Source: Nocardioides_B sp963709685
Lineage (GTDB): Bacteria > Actinomycetota > Actinomycetes > Propionibacteriales > Nocardioidaceae
Direction of reading: 5' to 3'
DNA: 64,000 nucleotides
Assembly: GCA_963709685.1 (NCBI GenBank)
Contig: CAVPXH010000005.1
Span: 62,001 to 126,000 of the forward strand
Every line of letters starts with the position of its first letter. Position 1 is the stretch's first letter. The notes under the pieces are model-generated. The model had not been told where the DNA came from. It ran no database searches and saw only the letters and a program-made list of their open reading frames with translations. The position numbers and the translations under genes were made by a program. Shown piece by piece: positions 9,450-18,817 of the stretch.

Positions 9450-10613
9450 TCAGCCGAACGTCAGCCGGAAGATCCGGTCGTCCGGAGGCGCAGGGCTGCC
9501 CCGGCCGTCCCGGTTCGACGTGGTGAACCACAGGCTGCCGTCCGGGGCGGCGTCGACGCGGCGCAGCCGGCCGAACCTTCCGGCGAAGTACCGCCTCTGC
9601 CGGCCCCGCTCGGCGCCATGCAGCTGGACGGCGTAGAGGCACTCGCCCTGCAGCGCGCCCAGCCAGGCGCGGTCACCGAGCACCGTGATCCCGCTGGGGG
9701 AGCAGGCGTCGGTGTCCCACTGGGCGAACGGGTCGTGGTACTTCGGGCCGTCCTTGCCCTGGACGTAGGGCCACCCGTAGTTGCTGCCGCGCTCGATCAG
9801 GTTGAGCTCGTCCTTGTCCTGGTCCCCGAACTCGCTGGCCCACAGGTTGCCGTCCCCGTCGAACGCCAGGCCCTCGACGTTGCGGTGCCCGAAGGTCCAG
9901 ACGGGGTTGCCGAACGGGTTGTCCGCGGGCACCGAGCCGGTGGCCGTGAGGCGCAGCACCTTCCCGTTCAGGGAGCTCGTGTCCTGGGCGTCGGCGGGGC
10001 GTTCGGCGTCGCCGGTGGAGACGTACAGCAGCCCGTCGGGACCGAACGCCAGGCCGCCCCCGTTGTGGTGCACCGCCTTGCGGATGCCGGTGAGCACCGG
10101 GCGCGGCGGTCCGAGCCGGCCGGTGCGGTAGCGCATGCGGATCACACGGTTGTCGCGGTCGGTGCTCAGGTAGGCGTACAGCCACCGCGCCTTGCCGTCG
10201 AGCACGAGCCCGAGCAGCCCGCCCTCGCCACCGAGCGAGACGTTGCTGACGACACCGGGCACCGGTCCCACGACGCGCGGCGTTCCACCCCCGCCGACGC
10301 GAAGCACCCGGCCCTTGTCGCGCTCGCCCACCAGGGCGGTCCCATCGGGCAGAAAAGCGAGGCCCCACGGGACTTCGAGGTCGCGCGCCACGGTGCCGGC
10401 CAGGTGCGGATCGCCGGTGCCGGGGGCCGGGCCCGCGGTGTCGCTCGGCGTCGGCGCGGGGCTCGGCGTGGGGCTCGGCGAGGGGGTGGTCCCCGGGCCT
10501 GGCGCGGACGGCGTCCGGCTCGGCGCCGAGGACCCCTGGTTCCCGCCGGTGCAGCCCGCCACCAGCGCGGCGGGGACGGCAAGCCCGGCCTTCAGCAGGC
10601 GGCGACGCTCCAT
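9450..10613 (-). CDS. Glucose/sorbosone dehydrogenase-like (PQQ-dependent) lipoprotein
   Basis: A secreted lipoprotein of 387 residues. The start chosen is ATG 10613 (MERRRLLKAG), which gives an n-arginine region, a hydrophobic stretch and the lipobox LVAGC, so the mature protein is lipid-anchored outside the membrane. A Ser/Pro/Thr-rich linker (to about residue 70) precedes a six-bladed propeller of the GSDH family: VPWGLAFLPDGTALVGERDKG, HHNGGGLAFGPDGLLYVSTGD, GHRNVEGLAFDGDGNLWASEFG and NYGWPYVQG. The histidine and arginine of the PQQ-type active site are consistent with HHNGGG and GHRN. Family members oxidise soluble aldose sugars with PQQ; the natural substrate in actinobacteria is unclear. 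A pair of palindromic repeats lies directly upstream (from 10659). Confidence 0.85.
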   Translation of the reverse strand: MERRRLLKAGLAVPAALVAGCTGGNQGSSAPSRTPSAPGPGTTPSPSPTPSPAPTPSDTAGPAPGTGDPHLAGTVARDLEVPWGLAFLPDGTALVGERDKGRVLRVGGGGTPRVVGPVPGVVSNVSLGGEGGLLGLVLDGKARWLYAYLSTDRDNRVIRMRYRTGRLGPPRPVLTGIRKAVHHNGGGLAFGPDGLLYVSTGDAERPADAQDTSSLNGKVLRLTATGSVPADNPFGNPVWTFGHRNVEGLAFDGDGNLWASEFGDQDKDELNLIERGSNYGWPYVQGKDGPKYHDPFAQWDTDACSPSGITVLGDRAWLGALQGECLYAVQLHGAERGRQRRYFAGRFGRLRRVDAAPDGSLWFTTSNRDGRGSPAPPDDRIFRLTFG

Positions 10614-10658
10614 GCCCCCGGGCGTACCCACGCTCCGCGCCTCCATGACACCAGTGTG

Positions 10659-10756
10659 GACGTCGTACGAGCCGGTCGCGTGGACAGCCGTGGCGTATGA
10701 CGTCCCGCGGGACGTCATACGGGTGGGTGGTCGGGGCGAGCGCGGCGTATGACGCC
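10659..10756. repeat. Two tandem copies of a 46-bp palindromic intergenic element
   Basis: Two 46-bp units (10659-10704 and 10711-10756), starting 52 bp apart. Each is bounded by the arm GACGTCATACG (GACGTCGTACG in the first) and its inverted form CGTATGACGTC (CGTATGACGCC in the second), around a 24-bp GC-rich core. The same arrangement with the same 52-bp period recurs at 21492-21589. It is intergenic, 46 bp upstream of the lipoprotein start and 12 bp beyond the stop of the next gene. It could be a REP-like element, a regulator binding site or a transcript-end hairpin; sequence alone does not decide. Confidence 0.8.
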
Positions 10757-10767
10757 CGGCGAGCGGG

Positions 10768-11775
10768 TCAGGTGCCGTACGCCTTCGCGATCAGCTCGTA
10801 GGACAGCCGCCGCTCGGCCGGGTCGTGCACCTGGGTGGTGATGATCAGCTCATCGGCGTCCGCCTCGGTACGACGGCGTTCGAGCTCGTCGCGCACCTGC
10901 TCGGGCGTGCCCACCGAGATGAACCGTCGCCGCTGTCGGACCGCCTCGAGCTCGTGGTCGGTCCACGGGTACGACGCGGCCTCCTCCGGTGTCGGCACCG
11001 GGCCGGGACGGTTCTGCATGAGCCGCAGCGAGGCGAGGTCGTGCGCCTGGGCGAGGGCGTCGGCGCGCTCCTCCGTCTCCGCGGCGATCGCCGCGACCCC
11101 GAGCATCACCCGTGGCTCGGTCAGGCGCGAGGACGGCTCGAACCGCGTGCGGTAGCCGGCCACCGCCTCGGCGGGGTCGACGGACCCGAAGTGGCCCGCG
11201 AACGCGAACCCGGTCCCGAACGCGGCAGCCGCCTGGCCGCCGTACAGGCTCGAGCCGAGGATCCACAGCGGCGGCAGCGGCACGTCGTCGGGGACGGCTT
11301 TCAGCGGCCTGAAGGGGTGGTCCTCGGGGAACCCGTCGACGTAGGCGAGCATCTCGGCGAGCTGCTGCGGGAACTCGTCGGCCTCCACCCGGCCACGTCG
11401 CAGCGCGTAGGCCGTGAGCTGGTCCGTCCCCGGTGCGCGGCCGAGACCGAGGTCGATCCGGCCGGGGTGCAGGCCCTCGAGCACCCGGAACGACTCGGCG
11501 ACCGCGAGTGGCGCATGGTTGGGCAGCATGATGCCGCCGCTGCCCACACGGATCGAGCGGGTGCGCGCGGCCACGGTGGCGATCATCACCATCGGGGCGC
11601 TGCTGGCCACGCTGGGCAGGTTGTGGTGCTCGGCGAGCCAGTAGCGGGCGTACCCGAACGACTCCGCGGCCTGCGCCAACGTGATCGTGTCGTGCAGGGC
11701 CGAGGACGGGGGTCGCCCGGACGGGACCGGCGACAGGTCGAGCACGGACAGCGGCACGGTCGTCGTCGGAGTCAC
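10768..11775 (-). CDS. LLM-class flavin-dependent oxidoreductase (luciferase-like)
   Basis: A luciferase-like monooxygenase-family protein of about 335 residues. Blocks: PLSVLDLSPVPSG at the N-terminus, RYWLAEHHNLPSVASSAP near residue 45, GSGGIMLPNHAPLAVAE, the barrel strand GRIDLGLGRAPGTD, WILGSS, and the C-terminal ISVGTPEQVRDELE typical of this TIM-barrel flavin family. These enzymes use FMN or F420; the cofactor cannot be settled here. I place the start at GTG 11775 (VTPTTTVPLSVLDL), because further upstream the frame is Arg/Pro-rich and non-homologous; adjacent GTG 11778 is equally possible. It lies between the lipoprotein and the DUF2254 gene on the same strand, with no obvious shared role. 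Confidence 0.88.
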   Translation of the reverse strand: MTPTTTVPLSVLDLSPVPSGRPPSSALHDTITLAQAAESFGYARYWLAEHHNLPSVASSAPMVMIATVAARTRSIRVGSGGIMLPNHAPLAVAESFRVLEGLHPGRIDLGLGRAPGTDQLTAYALRRGRVEADEFPQQLAEMLAYVDGFPEDHPFRPLKAVPDDVPLPPLWILGSSLYGGQAAAAFGTGFAFAGHFGSVDPAEAVAGYRTRFEPSSRLTEPRVMLGVAAIAAETEERADALAQAHDLASLRLMQNRPGPVPTPEEAASYPWTDHELEAVRQRRRFISVGTPEQVRDELERRRTEADADELIITTQVHDPAERRLSYELIAKAYGT

Positions 11776-11890
11776 CACCGGACAACACGGCGCCGCGCGG
11801 CGCTGTTCCCCAGATCCCCGCCGGCCGGCCGGCACCCCGCGCCGGCCCCGGCCGCTCGGGACCGCTCGCGGGGAAGCGGCGAGCTCGCGC

Positions 11891-13240
11891 TCAGCGCGGC
11901 GCGCGGTGCGCGGGGACGCGTTGGCGGGGCAGCCGGTCGGTCACGAGCTCCGTGGCGCCCAGCCCCTGGCGGTCGCTGGCCGCGGCGGCGAGCTGGTCGG
12001 CCGAGTCGCCGAAGGCGCGGATCGCTGCGGCGTCCAGCAGGGCCAGCTCAGCCTCCACTGCGGCACGCCGGCTCTCGGGCACCGACGCGTGCACGGCCTC
12101 CAGGAGCGCCCGCAGGCGGCGCATCACCTGGAGGGAGCCCGAGCCGTAGTGGCGGGTCTCGTCGATCGCCAGGCTGAGGTAGTCCTCCCAGGAGGGCGCC
12201 CGATAGCGGAACCGGACCGTGCCGGACCCGTCGCGGCCCACGCCCGGGACGAGCCGTCGGTTGCCGACCTGGCGCAGCAGCAGCTCGATCTGGTCCAAGG
12301 CCTGCGTCGAGGTGGTCGGGTCGTTCACGCCGGGGGACAGGGCCTTGGCGGAGATGTCGGCGAAGAGCCGGAACGCGAAGGCCGGGTCCTGCCGCATGGT
12401 GCGCTCGTCGCCCGTGGCGACCGTGCCACGCAGCCACTTGTCGTCGATCCGGTCATGCTCGTCGTGAACCGTGAACAGCGCGGAGCCCTCGTCCACGAGC
12501 TCCCCGAAGCGCGGCACGAGCTCGATCACCGCGTCGCTGCGACGGGCGCGCTCGACCAGGCCGCGGACGTCGACGCTCTGCACGACGCCGGGCGTGCCGT
12601 GGTAGGCGACCGTGCGGGAGGTGCGCGGCATCAGCGTGTCGTCGGCAGGCAGCACGTCGGCAGGCTCCTCGGCATCGACCGGCTCCGGGTAGACGGCGTC
12701 CACGCTGTGGCGCGCGTCGCGGCCGAGCTCGGCCAGCACGGAGGCGACGCGGAGCCCTTGCGTGGTGCGACTCATCAGCCGCAGGAACATCAGCATGCTC
12801 AGCAGCAGGAGGACGACCGCGACGGAGATGGAGTTGTCGGGCACGAACGCCGCGTCGGTGCCGGTGCCGACCACGCGGAGCACCGCCAGGGCGTAGACGA
12901 ACGTGGCCATGAAGGTGCCCAGGGCGAGCTTGGTGGTGGGGTCTCTGAGGAACCGGCGCAGCAGCCGCGGCGAGAACTGGCTGGACCCGAACTGGACGGC
13001 GATGAGCAGGATCGAGAACACGAAGCCGGTGAACGTGATCATGCCGCTGGCGATGGCGCCCAGCACCGCGCGTGCGGCGTCCTCCCCGAACGAGATCCCG
13101 ACCGTGGCGCTGGTGCGCTTGTCGACCTCGGGCAGCGCGAGGGCCAGCCCCACGGCCAGGACGACGAGCACGAGCGGCACGATCCACAGGCTGTTGCGCA
13201 CGTACTCGTAGGTGCGCCACCGGACCCGCCAGGACAGCAT
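11891..13240 (-). CDS. DUF2254 family membrane protein
   Basis: An integral membrane protein of about 449 residues recognisable as DUF2254. The N-terminal third holds about four hydrophobic segments (SLWIVPLVLVVLAVGLAL, MITFTGFVFSILLIAV, LGTFMATFVYALAVL, VAVVLLLLSMLMFLRL) with the family's GMITFTGFVFS and QFSPRLLRRFLRD stretches. The rest is cytoplasmic with the conserved FAFRLFADISAKALSPGVNDPTT motif. Biochemical function is unknown for the family; no transport motif is apparent. I favour ATG 13240 (MLSWRVRWRTYEY), 10-12 bases after GGAGG, over ATG 13276, which has a weak ribosome site. It is divergent from purL with about 250 bp between the starts. Confidence 0.87.
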   Translation of the reverse strand: MLSWRVRWRTYEYVRNSLWIVPLVLVVLAVGLALALPEVDKRTSATVGISFGEDAARAVLGAIASGMITFTGFVFSILLIAVQFGSSQFSPRLLRRFLRDPTTKLALGTFMATFVYALAVLRVVGTGTDAAFVPDNSISVAVVLLLLSMLMFLRLMSRTTQGLRVASVLAELGRDARHSVDAVYPEPVDAEEPADVLPADDTLMPRTSRTVAYHGTPGVVQSVDVRGLVERARRSDAVIELVPRFGELVDEGSALFTVHDEHDRIDDKWLRGTVATGDERTMRQDPAFAFRLFADISAKALSPGVNDPTTSTQALDQIELLLRQVGNRRLVPGVGRDGSGTVRFRYRAPSWEDYLSLAIDETRHYGSGSLQVMRRLRALLEAVHASVPESRRAAVEAELALLDAAAIRAFGDSADQLAAAASDRQGLGATELVTDRLPRQRVPAHRAPR

Positions 13241-13491
13241 CACGGCCACCCCCTCCGACCTGACATCTCGGCTCATTCTTCGTCGAGCGAGGGCTGCGTC
13301 GCCTCACCTTCGGCGGGTGAGCGTCGCCGGCCGGCACCCGTCGCGGCCTGGCCAGAGCGCGACGGCGACCGCGATCCCTCGACGGGCGACCGCGGTCAGG
13401 CCGACGACCGGTAGATTCGGGTCGTCGGGGTCGCCCGCCGAGCGACGCCGAGACCGCCCAGCGAACCCTTCAGCCCCACGGAGCCCCTGCG

Positions 13492-15786
13492 TTGACCGAC
13501 CAGCGCCCCCGCCTCGACACCGTCGAGTCCGCCGTCACCACCCCCGACCACCACCAGCCGTGGGCCGACCTCGGCCTCAAGCCCGACGAGTACGCCAACA
13601 TCCGCGAGATCCTCGGCCGCCGCCCGACCAGCAGCGAGCTGGCGATGTACTCGGTGATGTGGAGCGAGCACTGCTCCTACAAGTCGAGCAAGGTGCACCT
13701 CAAGCAGTTCGGCGAGAAGGTCACCGCCGAGATGCGCGAGCACCTGATGGTCGGCATGGGTGAGAACGCCGGCGTGGTCGACATCGGCGACGGCTACGCC
13801 GTCACCTTCAAGGTCGAGTCGCACAACCACCCGTCGTACGTCGAGCCCTACCAGGGCGCCGCGACCGGGGTGGGCGGCATCGTCCGGGACATCCTGGCGA
13901 TGGGCGCGCGCCCCGTGGCCGTGATGGACCCGCTGCGCTTCGGCCCGCTCGACGCGCCCGACACGCACCGGGTGCTGCCCGGGATCGTCGCCGGCGTCGG
14001 CGGCTACGGCAACTGCCTGGGCCTGCCCAACATCGGCGGCGAGGCGGTCTTCGACGAGACCTACGCCGGCAACCCGCTGGTCAACGCGCTCTGTGTCGGC
14101 GTGATGCGCCACGAGCAGCTGCACCTGGCCAAGGCCAGCGGCGCCGGCAACCAGGTCATCCTGTACGGCGCGAAGACCGGCGGCGACGGCATCGGCGGCG
14201 TGAGCGTGCTCGCGTCCGAGACGTTCGAGAACACCGGTCCGACGAAGCGCCCGGCGGTCCAGGTCGGGGACCCGTTCATGGAGAAGCTGCTCATCGAGTG
14301 CACGCTCGAGCTGTTCGCCGAGGAGCTCGTCGTCGGCATCCAGGACCTCGGCGGCGCCGGGCTGTCCTGCGCCACCTCGGAGCTGGCCAGTGCCGGCGAC
14401 GGCGGCATGCACGTGTGGCTGGACCGGGTCCCGCTGCGCGACTCCACGCTCGCGCCGGAGGAGATCCTCATGAGCGAGTCGCAGGAGCGGATGATGGCGG
14501 TCGTCGAGCCGGCCAAGGTCGACCGGTTCCTCGAGATCTGCCGCAAGTGGGACGTCGACGCCACCGTCGTCGGCGAGGTCAACGACTCCGGCCGGCTGAC
14601 CATCGAGTGGCACGGCGACCAGGTGGTCGACGTACCTCCGCGCACGGTCGCGCACGAGGGTCCCACGTACCGCCGTCCCTTCGCCCGCCCCGACTGGCAG
14701 GACGCGCTGCAGGCCGACGCCGCCGAGAAGCTGCCGCGGTCCGCGACCGGCGAGGAGCTGCGGGACACCCTGCTGCGCCTCGTGGCCAGCCCGAACCTGT
14801 GCGACAAGTCGTGGATCACCGACCAGTACGACCGCTACGTGCAGGGCAACACCGTGCTCGCGCAGCCCGAGGACTCGGGCATGGTCCGGGTGGACGAGGA
14901 GACCAACCTGGGCGTCGCGGTGTCGACCGACGCCAACGGCCGGTTCGCCAAGCTGGACCCGTACGCCGGTGCGCAGCTGGCCCTGGCCGAGTCCTACCGC
15001 AACGTCGCCACCACCGGTGCCCGGCCGCTGGCGGTCAGCGACTGCCTGAACTTCGGCTCCCCGGAGGACCCGGCGGTGATGTGGCAGTTCGCCGAGGCCA
15101 CCCGCGGGCTCGCCGACGGCTGCCAGGCGCTGGGCATCCCGGTCACCGGCGGCAACGTCAGCCTCTACAACCAGACCGGCGAGACCGCGATCCTGCCCAC
15201 CCCGGTGGTCGCCGTGCTCGGCGTGATCGACGACGTCACCCGGCGCACGCCGGCCGGGTTCGTCGCGGAGGGCCAGCAGATCTACCTGCTGGGTACGACG
15301 CGCGAGGAGCTGTCCGGCTCGGAGTGGGCGCACGTCGTGCACGGACACCTCGGTGGACGGCCGCCGCGCGTGGACCTGGCCGGCGAGAAGGAGCTGGCCG
15401 ACATCTTGATCAACGCCTCGCGTGACGGGCTGATCGACGCCGCGCACGACGTCTCCGACGGCGGCCTGGCGCAGGCCCTGGTGGAGGCCTGCCTGCTCGG
15501 CGACCGCAAGCGCGGCATCGGTGCGCGGGTCTGGCTGCCCGACGACACCGACCCGCTGGTGGCCCTCTTCAGCGAGTCGGCCGCCCGGGCCGTCGTCGCG
15601 GTGCCGCGCTCGGAGGAGGTGCGGTTCACCGACATGTGCACCGCCCGCGGCTTCGCGCACGCCCGCATCGGCGTCACCGACGGCCGCGGGGACGAGGCGC
15701 TGCTCGACGTCCAGGACCGGTTCTCGGTGCCCCTGGGCGAGCTGCGGGCGGCCTGGTCGGGGACGCTCCCGGCCGCCTTCGCCTGA
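13492..15786 (+). CDS. purL: Phosphoribosylformylglycinamidine synthase subunit PurL
   Basis: The synthetase subunit of FGAM synthase, 764 residues, the usual size of the small PurL partnering PurS and PurQ. It phosphorylates FGAR with ATP and adds ammonia delivered by PurQ. Blocks: MWSEHCSYKSSKVHLK near residue 60, VESHNHPSYVEPYQGAATGVGGI, YGAKTGGDGIGGVSVLASE, DLGGAGLSCATSELA and, in the second half, CLNFGSPEDP, PVTGGNVSLYNQT and DVSDGGLAQALVEA. The start is TTG 13492 with GGAG 10 bases upstream; no ATG or GTG is available before the conserved region. Intact. It is separated from purSQ by three - strand genes. Confidence 0.96.
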   Translation: MTDQRPRLDTVESAVTTPDHHQPWADLGLKPDEYANIREILGRRPTSSELAMYSVMWSEHCSYKSSKVHLKQFGEKVTAEMREHLMVGMGENAGVVDIGDGYAVTFKVESHNHPSYVEPYQGAATGVGGIVRDILAMGARPVAVMDPLRFGPLDAPDTHRVLPGIVAGVGGYGNCLGLPNIGGEAVFDETYAGNPLVNALCVGVMRHEQLHLAKASGAGNQVILYGAKTGGDGIGGVSVLASETFENTGPTKRPAVQVGDPFMEKLLIECTLELFAEELVVGIQDLGGAGLSCATSELASAGDGGMHVWLDRVPLRDSTLAPEEILMSESQERMMAVVEPAKVDRFLEICRKWDVDATVVGEVNDSGRLTIEWHGDQVVDVPPRTVAHEGPTYRRPFARPDWQDALQADAAEKLPRSATGEELRDTLLRLVASPNLCDKSWITDQYDRYVQGNTVLAQPEDSGMVRVDEETNLGVAVSTDANGRFAKLDPYAGAQLALAESYRNVATTGARPLAVSDCLNFGSPEDPAVMWQFAEATRGLADGCQALGIPVTGGNVSLYNQTGETAILPTPVVAVLGVIDDVTRRTPAGFVAEGQQIYLLGTTREELSGSEWAHVVHGHLGGRPPRVDLAGEKELADILINASRDGLIDAAHDVSDGGLAQALVEACLLGDRKRGIGARVWLPDDTDPLVALFSESAARAVVAVPRSEEVRFTDMCTARGFAHARIGVTDGRGDEALLDVQDRFSVPLGELRAAWSGTLPAAFA

Positions 15787-15796
15787 CGTCTTCCGC

Positions 15797-15856
15797 CGAG
15801 GGGTCAGCCACCGTGCGACGCGCCGCCGTGGCGCGGGAGCCGGTGACGACCCCTCG
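15797..15856. terminator. Putative bidirectional terminator after purL
   Basis: A 9-bp inverted repeat (CGAGGGGTC 15797-15805, complement 15848-15856) encloses a GC-rich loop with its own small hairpin (GCGCC/GGCGC). It lies between the convergent 3' ends of purL and the first glycosidase-like gene. The long loop lowers confidence. Confidence 0.4.
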
Positions 15857-15868
15857 ACGGGAAGCGGG

Positions 15869-17200
15869 TCAGCGGTCGGCGGCGGCCAGCAGGCGCCACA
15901 TCCGGCCGGTCACGACGCCGCTGGCCTCCAGCCCGTGGTCGCGCTGGTAGCGCTTCACCGCCGCCGCGGTCGTGGCCTCGAACGTCCCGGTGATCGCCAG
16001 GCCGGCCCCGTCCGCGGCGTTGAGCGTGCGCTGCAGACGTCGAACGGCGGGCGAGGCCGCACCGAACTTCAGCAGCGGCTTGGGACCGCGGGTCAGCACC
16101 GACATCCACACCCGCGGCGGGAGCGTCCGGGCGTGGCCCAGGCCGTGCGCGGTGCGGTACTGGCTCACCACCGCACCGAGCCGGTCGTTGAAGACACCGT
16201 CGAGCGGCCCGTCGTACATCCGCATCTCGGTGAACAGGCACTGGGCGGCCAACACCTGGTCGCCGCTCCAGCCCGGGCGCGTGTAGGTGTAGCTGGGGAA
16301 GTCGATGTTGACCCCGCCGCAGTGCGCCGGCGCCGGCCGCGGCACCGACCCCTTCCCGAGGTCGAGGTAGCTGTTGTCGACGTTGATGGTCACCCCGCCC
16401 CAGGTCTCGTTGTGCCCGCCGCGGTACTGGTGGGCGCGCCCGCCGGGCAGCCAGCCGTCGGCACGCACCCAGGGGGTGTCGACGGTGTCCTGCCCGTTCC
16501 AGTCGGCGACCCACACCTGGTCGGGCATCGAGTACCGGCCCGGCCGGGAGGTGCGCGCGTCATCGAGCATCGTGATGCCCGCGCCGCCGCTGGAGTAGAC
16601 GCCGGACCTGTAGCCGAGCCGGTGCATCTTGTTGGTCCACGCGCTCAGGAAGCTCAGCGCAGACTCGCGGCAGTTCTGCTTGGAGATGTCGAAGTTCTCG
16701 AGGTCGTACCACAGCGTGCTACCCGGTGCGATGCCGAGCGCCTGCGCCGCGGTGCGGGTCTTGACCGCCTCGCGGCGCCCCTGCCGGCGCGCGTTGGCGT
16801 ACCACGTGGTCGGGTCCGGGTTGATGCGCACCTTGTTCCGGTAGCGCGGGTTCGCCGAGCACCAGGCCTGGGGGCCCAGCGTGATCGGCAGGATGCGCCA
16901 GCCGCGCGAGAGCTGGGTGTCCACCCACTGCGCGGTCAGGTTCGGCTGGTCGGGGCAGAACCGCGAGTCGCCGGAGATGTAGACCCCGACCGCCCAGTAC
17001 GGCGAGTGCAGCAGCCAGCGGTTCATCGCCTGCTGGTCCGGGGTGTGGCACTGGTCGAAGGCGTAGCCGGTGAAGTCACCCGGGGTCACCACCGACGAGG
17101 CCTGCGCGGCCGGCGCGAGCACCGTCCCGGACAGGACCGTGGCCAGCGCGGTCAGCAGGAGAGCGAGGGCCCGGCGGGCGGACCGGGGACGGGTCGACAT
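15869..17200 (-). CDS. Secreted DUF1906 glycoside-hydrolase-like protein with two peptidoglycan-binding domains (paralogue 1)
   Basis: A secreted protein of 443 residues. The start is ATG 17200 with GGGAG upstream. A signal peptide covers residues 1-36 (hydrophobic ALALLLTALATVLSG, then APAAQA). Residues about 42-285 form a DUF1906 (Rv2525c-like, TIM-barrel glycoside-hydrolase-like) domain: FTGYAFDQCHTP, LWYDLENFD near 163-171 with candidate acidic residues, and VWVADWNG at 229-236. Two peptidoglycan-binding repeats follow (about 310-370 and 380-441; VRRLQRTLN...VKRYQRDHGL). The layout implies action on, or attachment to, the cell wall; no catalytic activity is proved for this family. It is the first of three related genes within 7.5 kb, with the second just upstream on the same strand. 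Confidence 0.88.
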   Translation of the reverse strand: MSTRPRSARRALALLLTALATVLSGTVLAPAAQASSVVTPGDFTGYAFDQCHTPDQQAMNRWLLHSPYWAVGVYISGDSRFCPDQPNLTAQWVDTQLSRGWRILPITLGPQAWCSANPRYRNKVRINPDPTTWYANARRQGRREAVKTRTAAQALGIAPGSTLWYDLENFDISKQNCRESALSFLSAWTNKMHRLGYRSGVYSSGGAGITMLDDARTSRPGRYSMPDQVWVADWNGQDTVDTPWVRADGWLPGGRAHQYRGGHNETWGGVTINVDNSYLDLGKGSVPRPAPAHCGGVNIDFPSYTYTRPGWSGDQVLAAQCLFTEMRMYDGPLDGVFNDRLGAVVSQYRTAHGLGHARTLPPRVWMSVLTRGPKPLLKFGAASPAVRRLQRTLNAADGAGLAITGTFEATTAAAVKRYQRDHGLEASGVVTGRMWRLLAAADR

Positions 17201-17342
17201 GAGGACTCCCGGGATCGGCGTCACGTGCGGAGATTCACTCTAGTAACAAAATCATCAACCGTAACAAGGTTCGGCGAAACTCCCGCCCTGCGACACGCCG
17301 TGTCAAACAGGCAAGGCGGCCGCGGCGGAGTGGGCGGCGCGC

Positions 17343-18764
17343 TCAGCGCAGGCCGGCCTGCAGCCGCCGCCACACCGGCGTGGCCACCTGGCCCGTACGG
17401 CGCACCCCCTGGCGCCGCTGGTAGCGCCTCACGGCCGCCAGCGTGGCGCCCCCGAAGTGCCCGTCGACGGCCAGCTCCTCGTGGCCGGTGGCGTTGAGCG
17501 CGCGCTGCACCCGCCGTACGGCGTCGTTGCCCGCGCCGTACCGCAGCCGGGGGGTGCTGCCCTGGGCGAGCAGTGAGATCCACGTGCGCCGGTTCACCAG
17601 ACCTCGGGCGGGCAGCCGGTGCCGTTCCTGGAAGCGCCGCACCGCCTGCTCGGTGTCGGCGCCGTACCGGCCGGTGACCGGCACGTCGGTGAGGTCGCGC
17701 TCGCGCAGGAAGCACTGCAGCGCCGCCACGGCCGCGCCCTGGTCACCCGGCCACAGCGACGGGTAGCGGCCGAAGTCGCGCGGCAGCCGGCAGCCGGCGC
17801 CGCGGGTGGTCGGCACCGGACCGCCGCCGAGCCGGGCGAAGTTGCTGTCGATCTCCAGGCGCACGCCGCCGTAGCTCTCGTGGTGGCTGCCGGTGTACTG
17901 GTGGACCAGGCTCGCCGGCTGCCATCCCGCGGCACTCACCCAGCTCGACAGGTCACCGTCGCGGCCGTTCCAGTCCGCGACCCAGACCTGGTCGGGAAGG
18001 GTGTACCGGTCGGGGTCGAGGACCCGGACCGCCTCCAGCACCCGGATCCCCGAGTTGCCGCCGGAGTAGAACCCGGACCGGTAGCCGAGTCCGTGCAGCC
18101 GCACCGTCCAGGCGGAGACGAACGCCAGCGTCGAGTCGCGGCACCGGCTCCCGGAGATGTCGAAGGCCTCCATGTCCAGCCACATGGTCGTGTCGCGGGC
18201 GATGCCCAGCCGGCGTGCGGCCGCCGCCGTGCTGTCCGCCTCCAGTCGGCCCTGGCGTCGCGCCCGGGCGTAGCGACCCTGCGGACGGTCGCTGATCTTC
18301 TGCCAGTGCGGGACCCGCGTGCAGGCGGCCTGCCGGCCGACCGTCAGCGGCAGCAGCTGCCAGCCGTTGCGGGCCTGGGTGCGCACCCACGCCCGGGTGA
18401 GGTTCGGCTGGTGGGCGCAGTACCGGTTGACCCCGGCGAGGTAGAACCCGACCCCGCGGTACGGCGAGTGCGCGCGCCAGGCGTCCATCTGGCGCTGCGA
18501 GGGCGTGTGGCAGGCGTCGAAGGCGTAGCCGGTGAAGGGCGCCGTGACGGTCTCCGCGGAGGCCGGCTCGGTGTCCGCGGAGGTACGGCGTCCCGAGCGC
18601 GCCGGCTCCGCTGACGGGGCGCCGTGGGACCCGGCGGGGTTACCGGCGGGCGGACGGTCCGACCGCAGCAGCAGCGCCGGGACGGTGCCCAGCAGGGTCG
18701 GCAGGAGGGCAAGGATCAGCAGCACGGCGCCCAGGCGGTAGCGCGCCGAGTGGAACAGCGACAA
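17343..18764 (-). CDS. Secreted DUF1906 glycoside-hydrolase-like protein with two peptidoglycan-binding domains (paralogue 2)
   Basis: A 473-residue paralogue of the neighbouring gene. An N-terminal hydrophobic segment (residues 10-34, YRLGAVLLILALLPTLLG...) acts as signal peptide or anchor and is followed by a Pro/Ser/Thr-rich linker to about residue 75. The DUF1906 domain begins at FTGYAFDACHTPSQ and carries MWLDMEAFDISGSRCRDS and VWVADWNGRDG, aligned with the same positions in paralogue 1. Two peptidoglycan-binding repeats follow (GDQGAAVAALQCFLRER...; VRRVQRALNATG...VRRYQRRQG). It ends 143 bp before the start of paralogue 1, and the two may share a transcript. The start at ATG 18764 has GGGGAGCC nearby. 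Confidence 0.87.
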   Translation of the reverse strand: MSLFHSARYRLGAVLLILALLPTLLGTVPALLLRSDRPPAGNPAGSHGAPSAEPARSGRRTSADTEPASAETVTAPFTGYAFDACHTPSQRQMDAWRAHSPYRGVGFYLAGVNRYCAHQPNLTRAWVRTQARNGWQLLPLTVGRQAACTRVPHWQKISDRPQGRYARARRQGRLEADSTAAAARRLGIARDTTMWLDMEAFDISGSRCRDSTLAFVSAWTVRLHGLGYRSGFYSGGNSGIRVLEAVRVLDPDRYTLPDQVWVADWNGRDGDLSSWVSAAGWQPASLVHQYTGSHHESYGGVRLEIDSNFARLGGGPVPTTRGAGCRLPRDFGRYPSLWPGDQGAAVAALQCFLRERDLTDVPVTGRYGADTEQAVRRFQERHRLPARGLVNRRTWISLLAQGSTPRLRYGAGNDAVRRVQRALNATGHEELAVDGHFGGATLAAVRRYQRRQGVRRTGQVATPVWRRLQAGLR

Positions 18765-18817
18765 CGGCCGGCTCCCCGGTGGTCAGCAGCAGGGACCAGC
18801 AGGATATGTCGGGATCC

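Noticed and set aside
10659..10756. CRISPR-like array
   Set aside because: Only two palindromic units per locus, no variable spacers of uniform size and no cas genes.
13241..13276. Upstream ATG 13276 as start of the DUF2254 protein
   Set aside because: It has a weak ribosome site and adds 12 non-family residues; ATG 13240 lies after GGAGG and directly before the conserved N-terminus.
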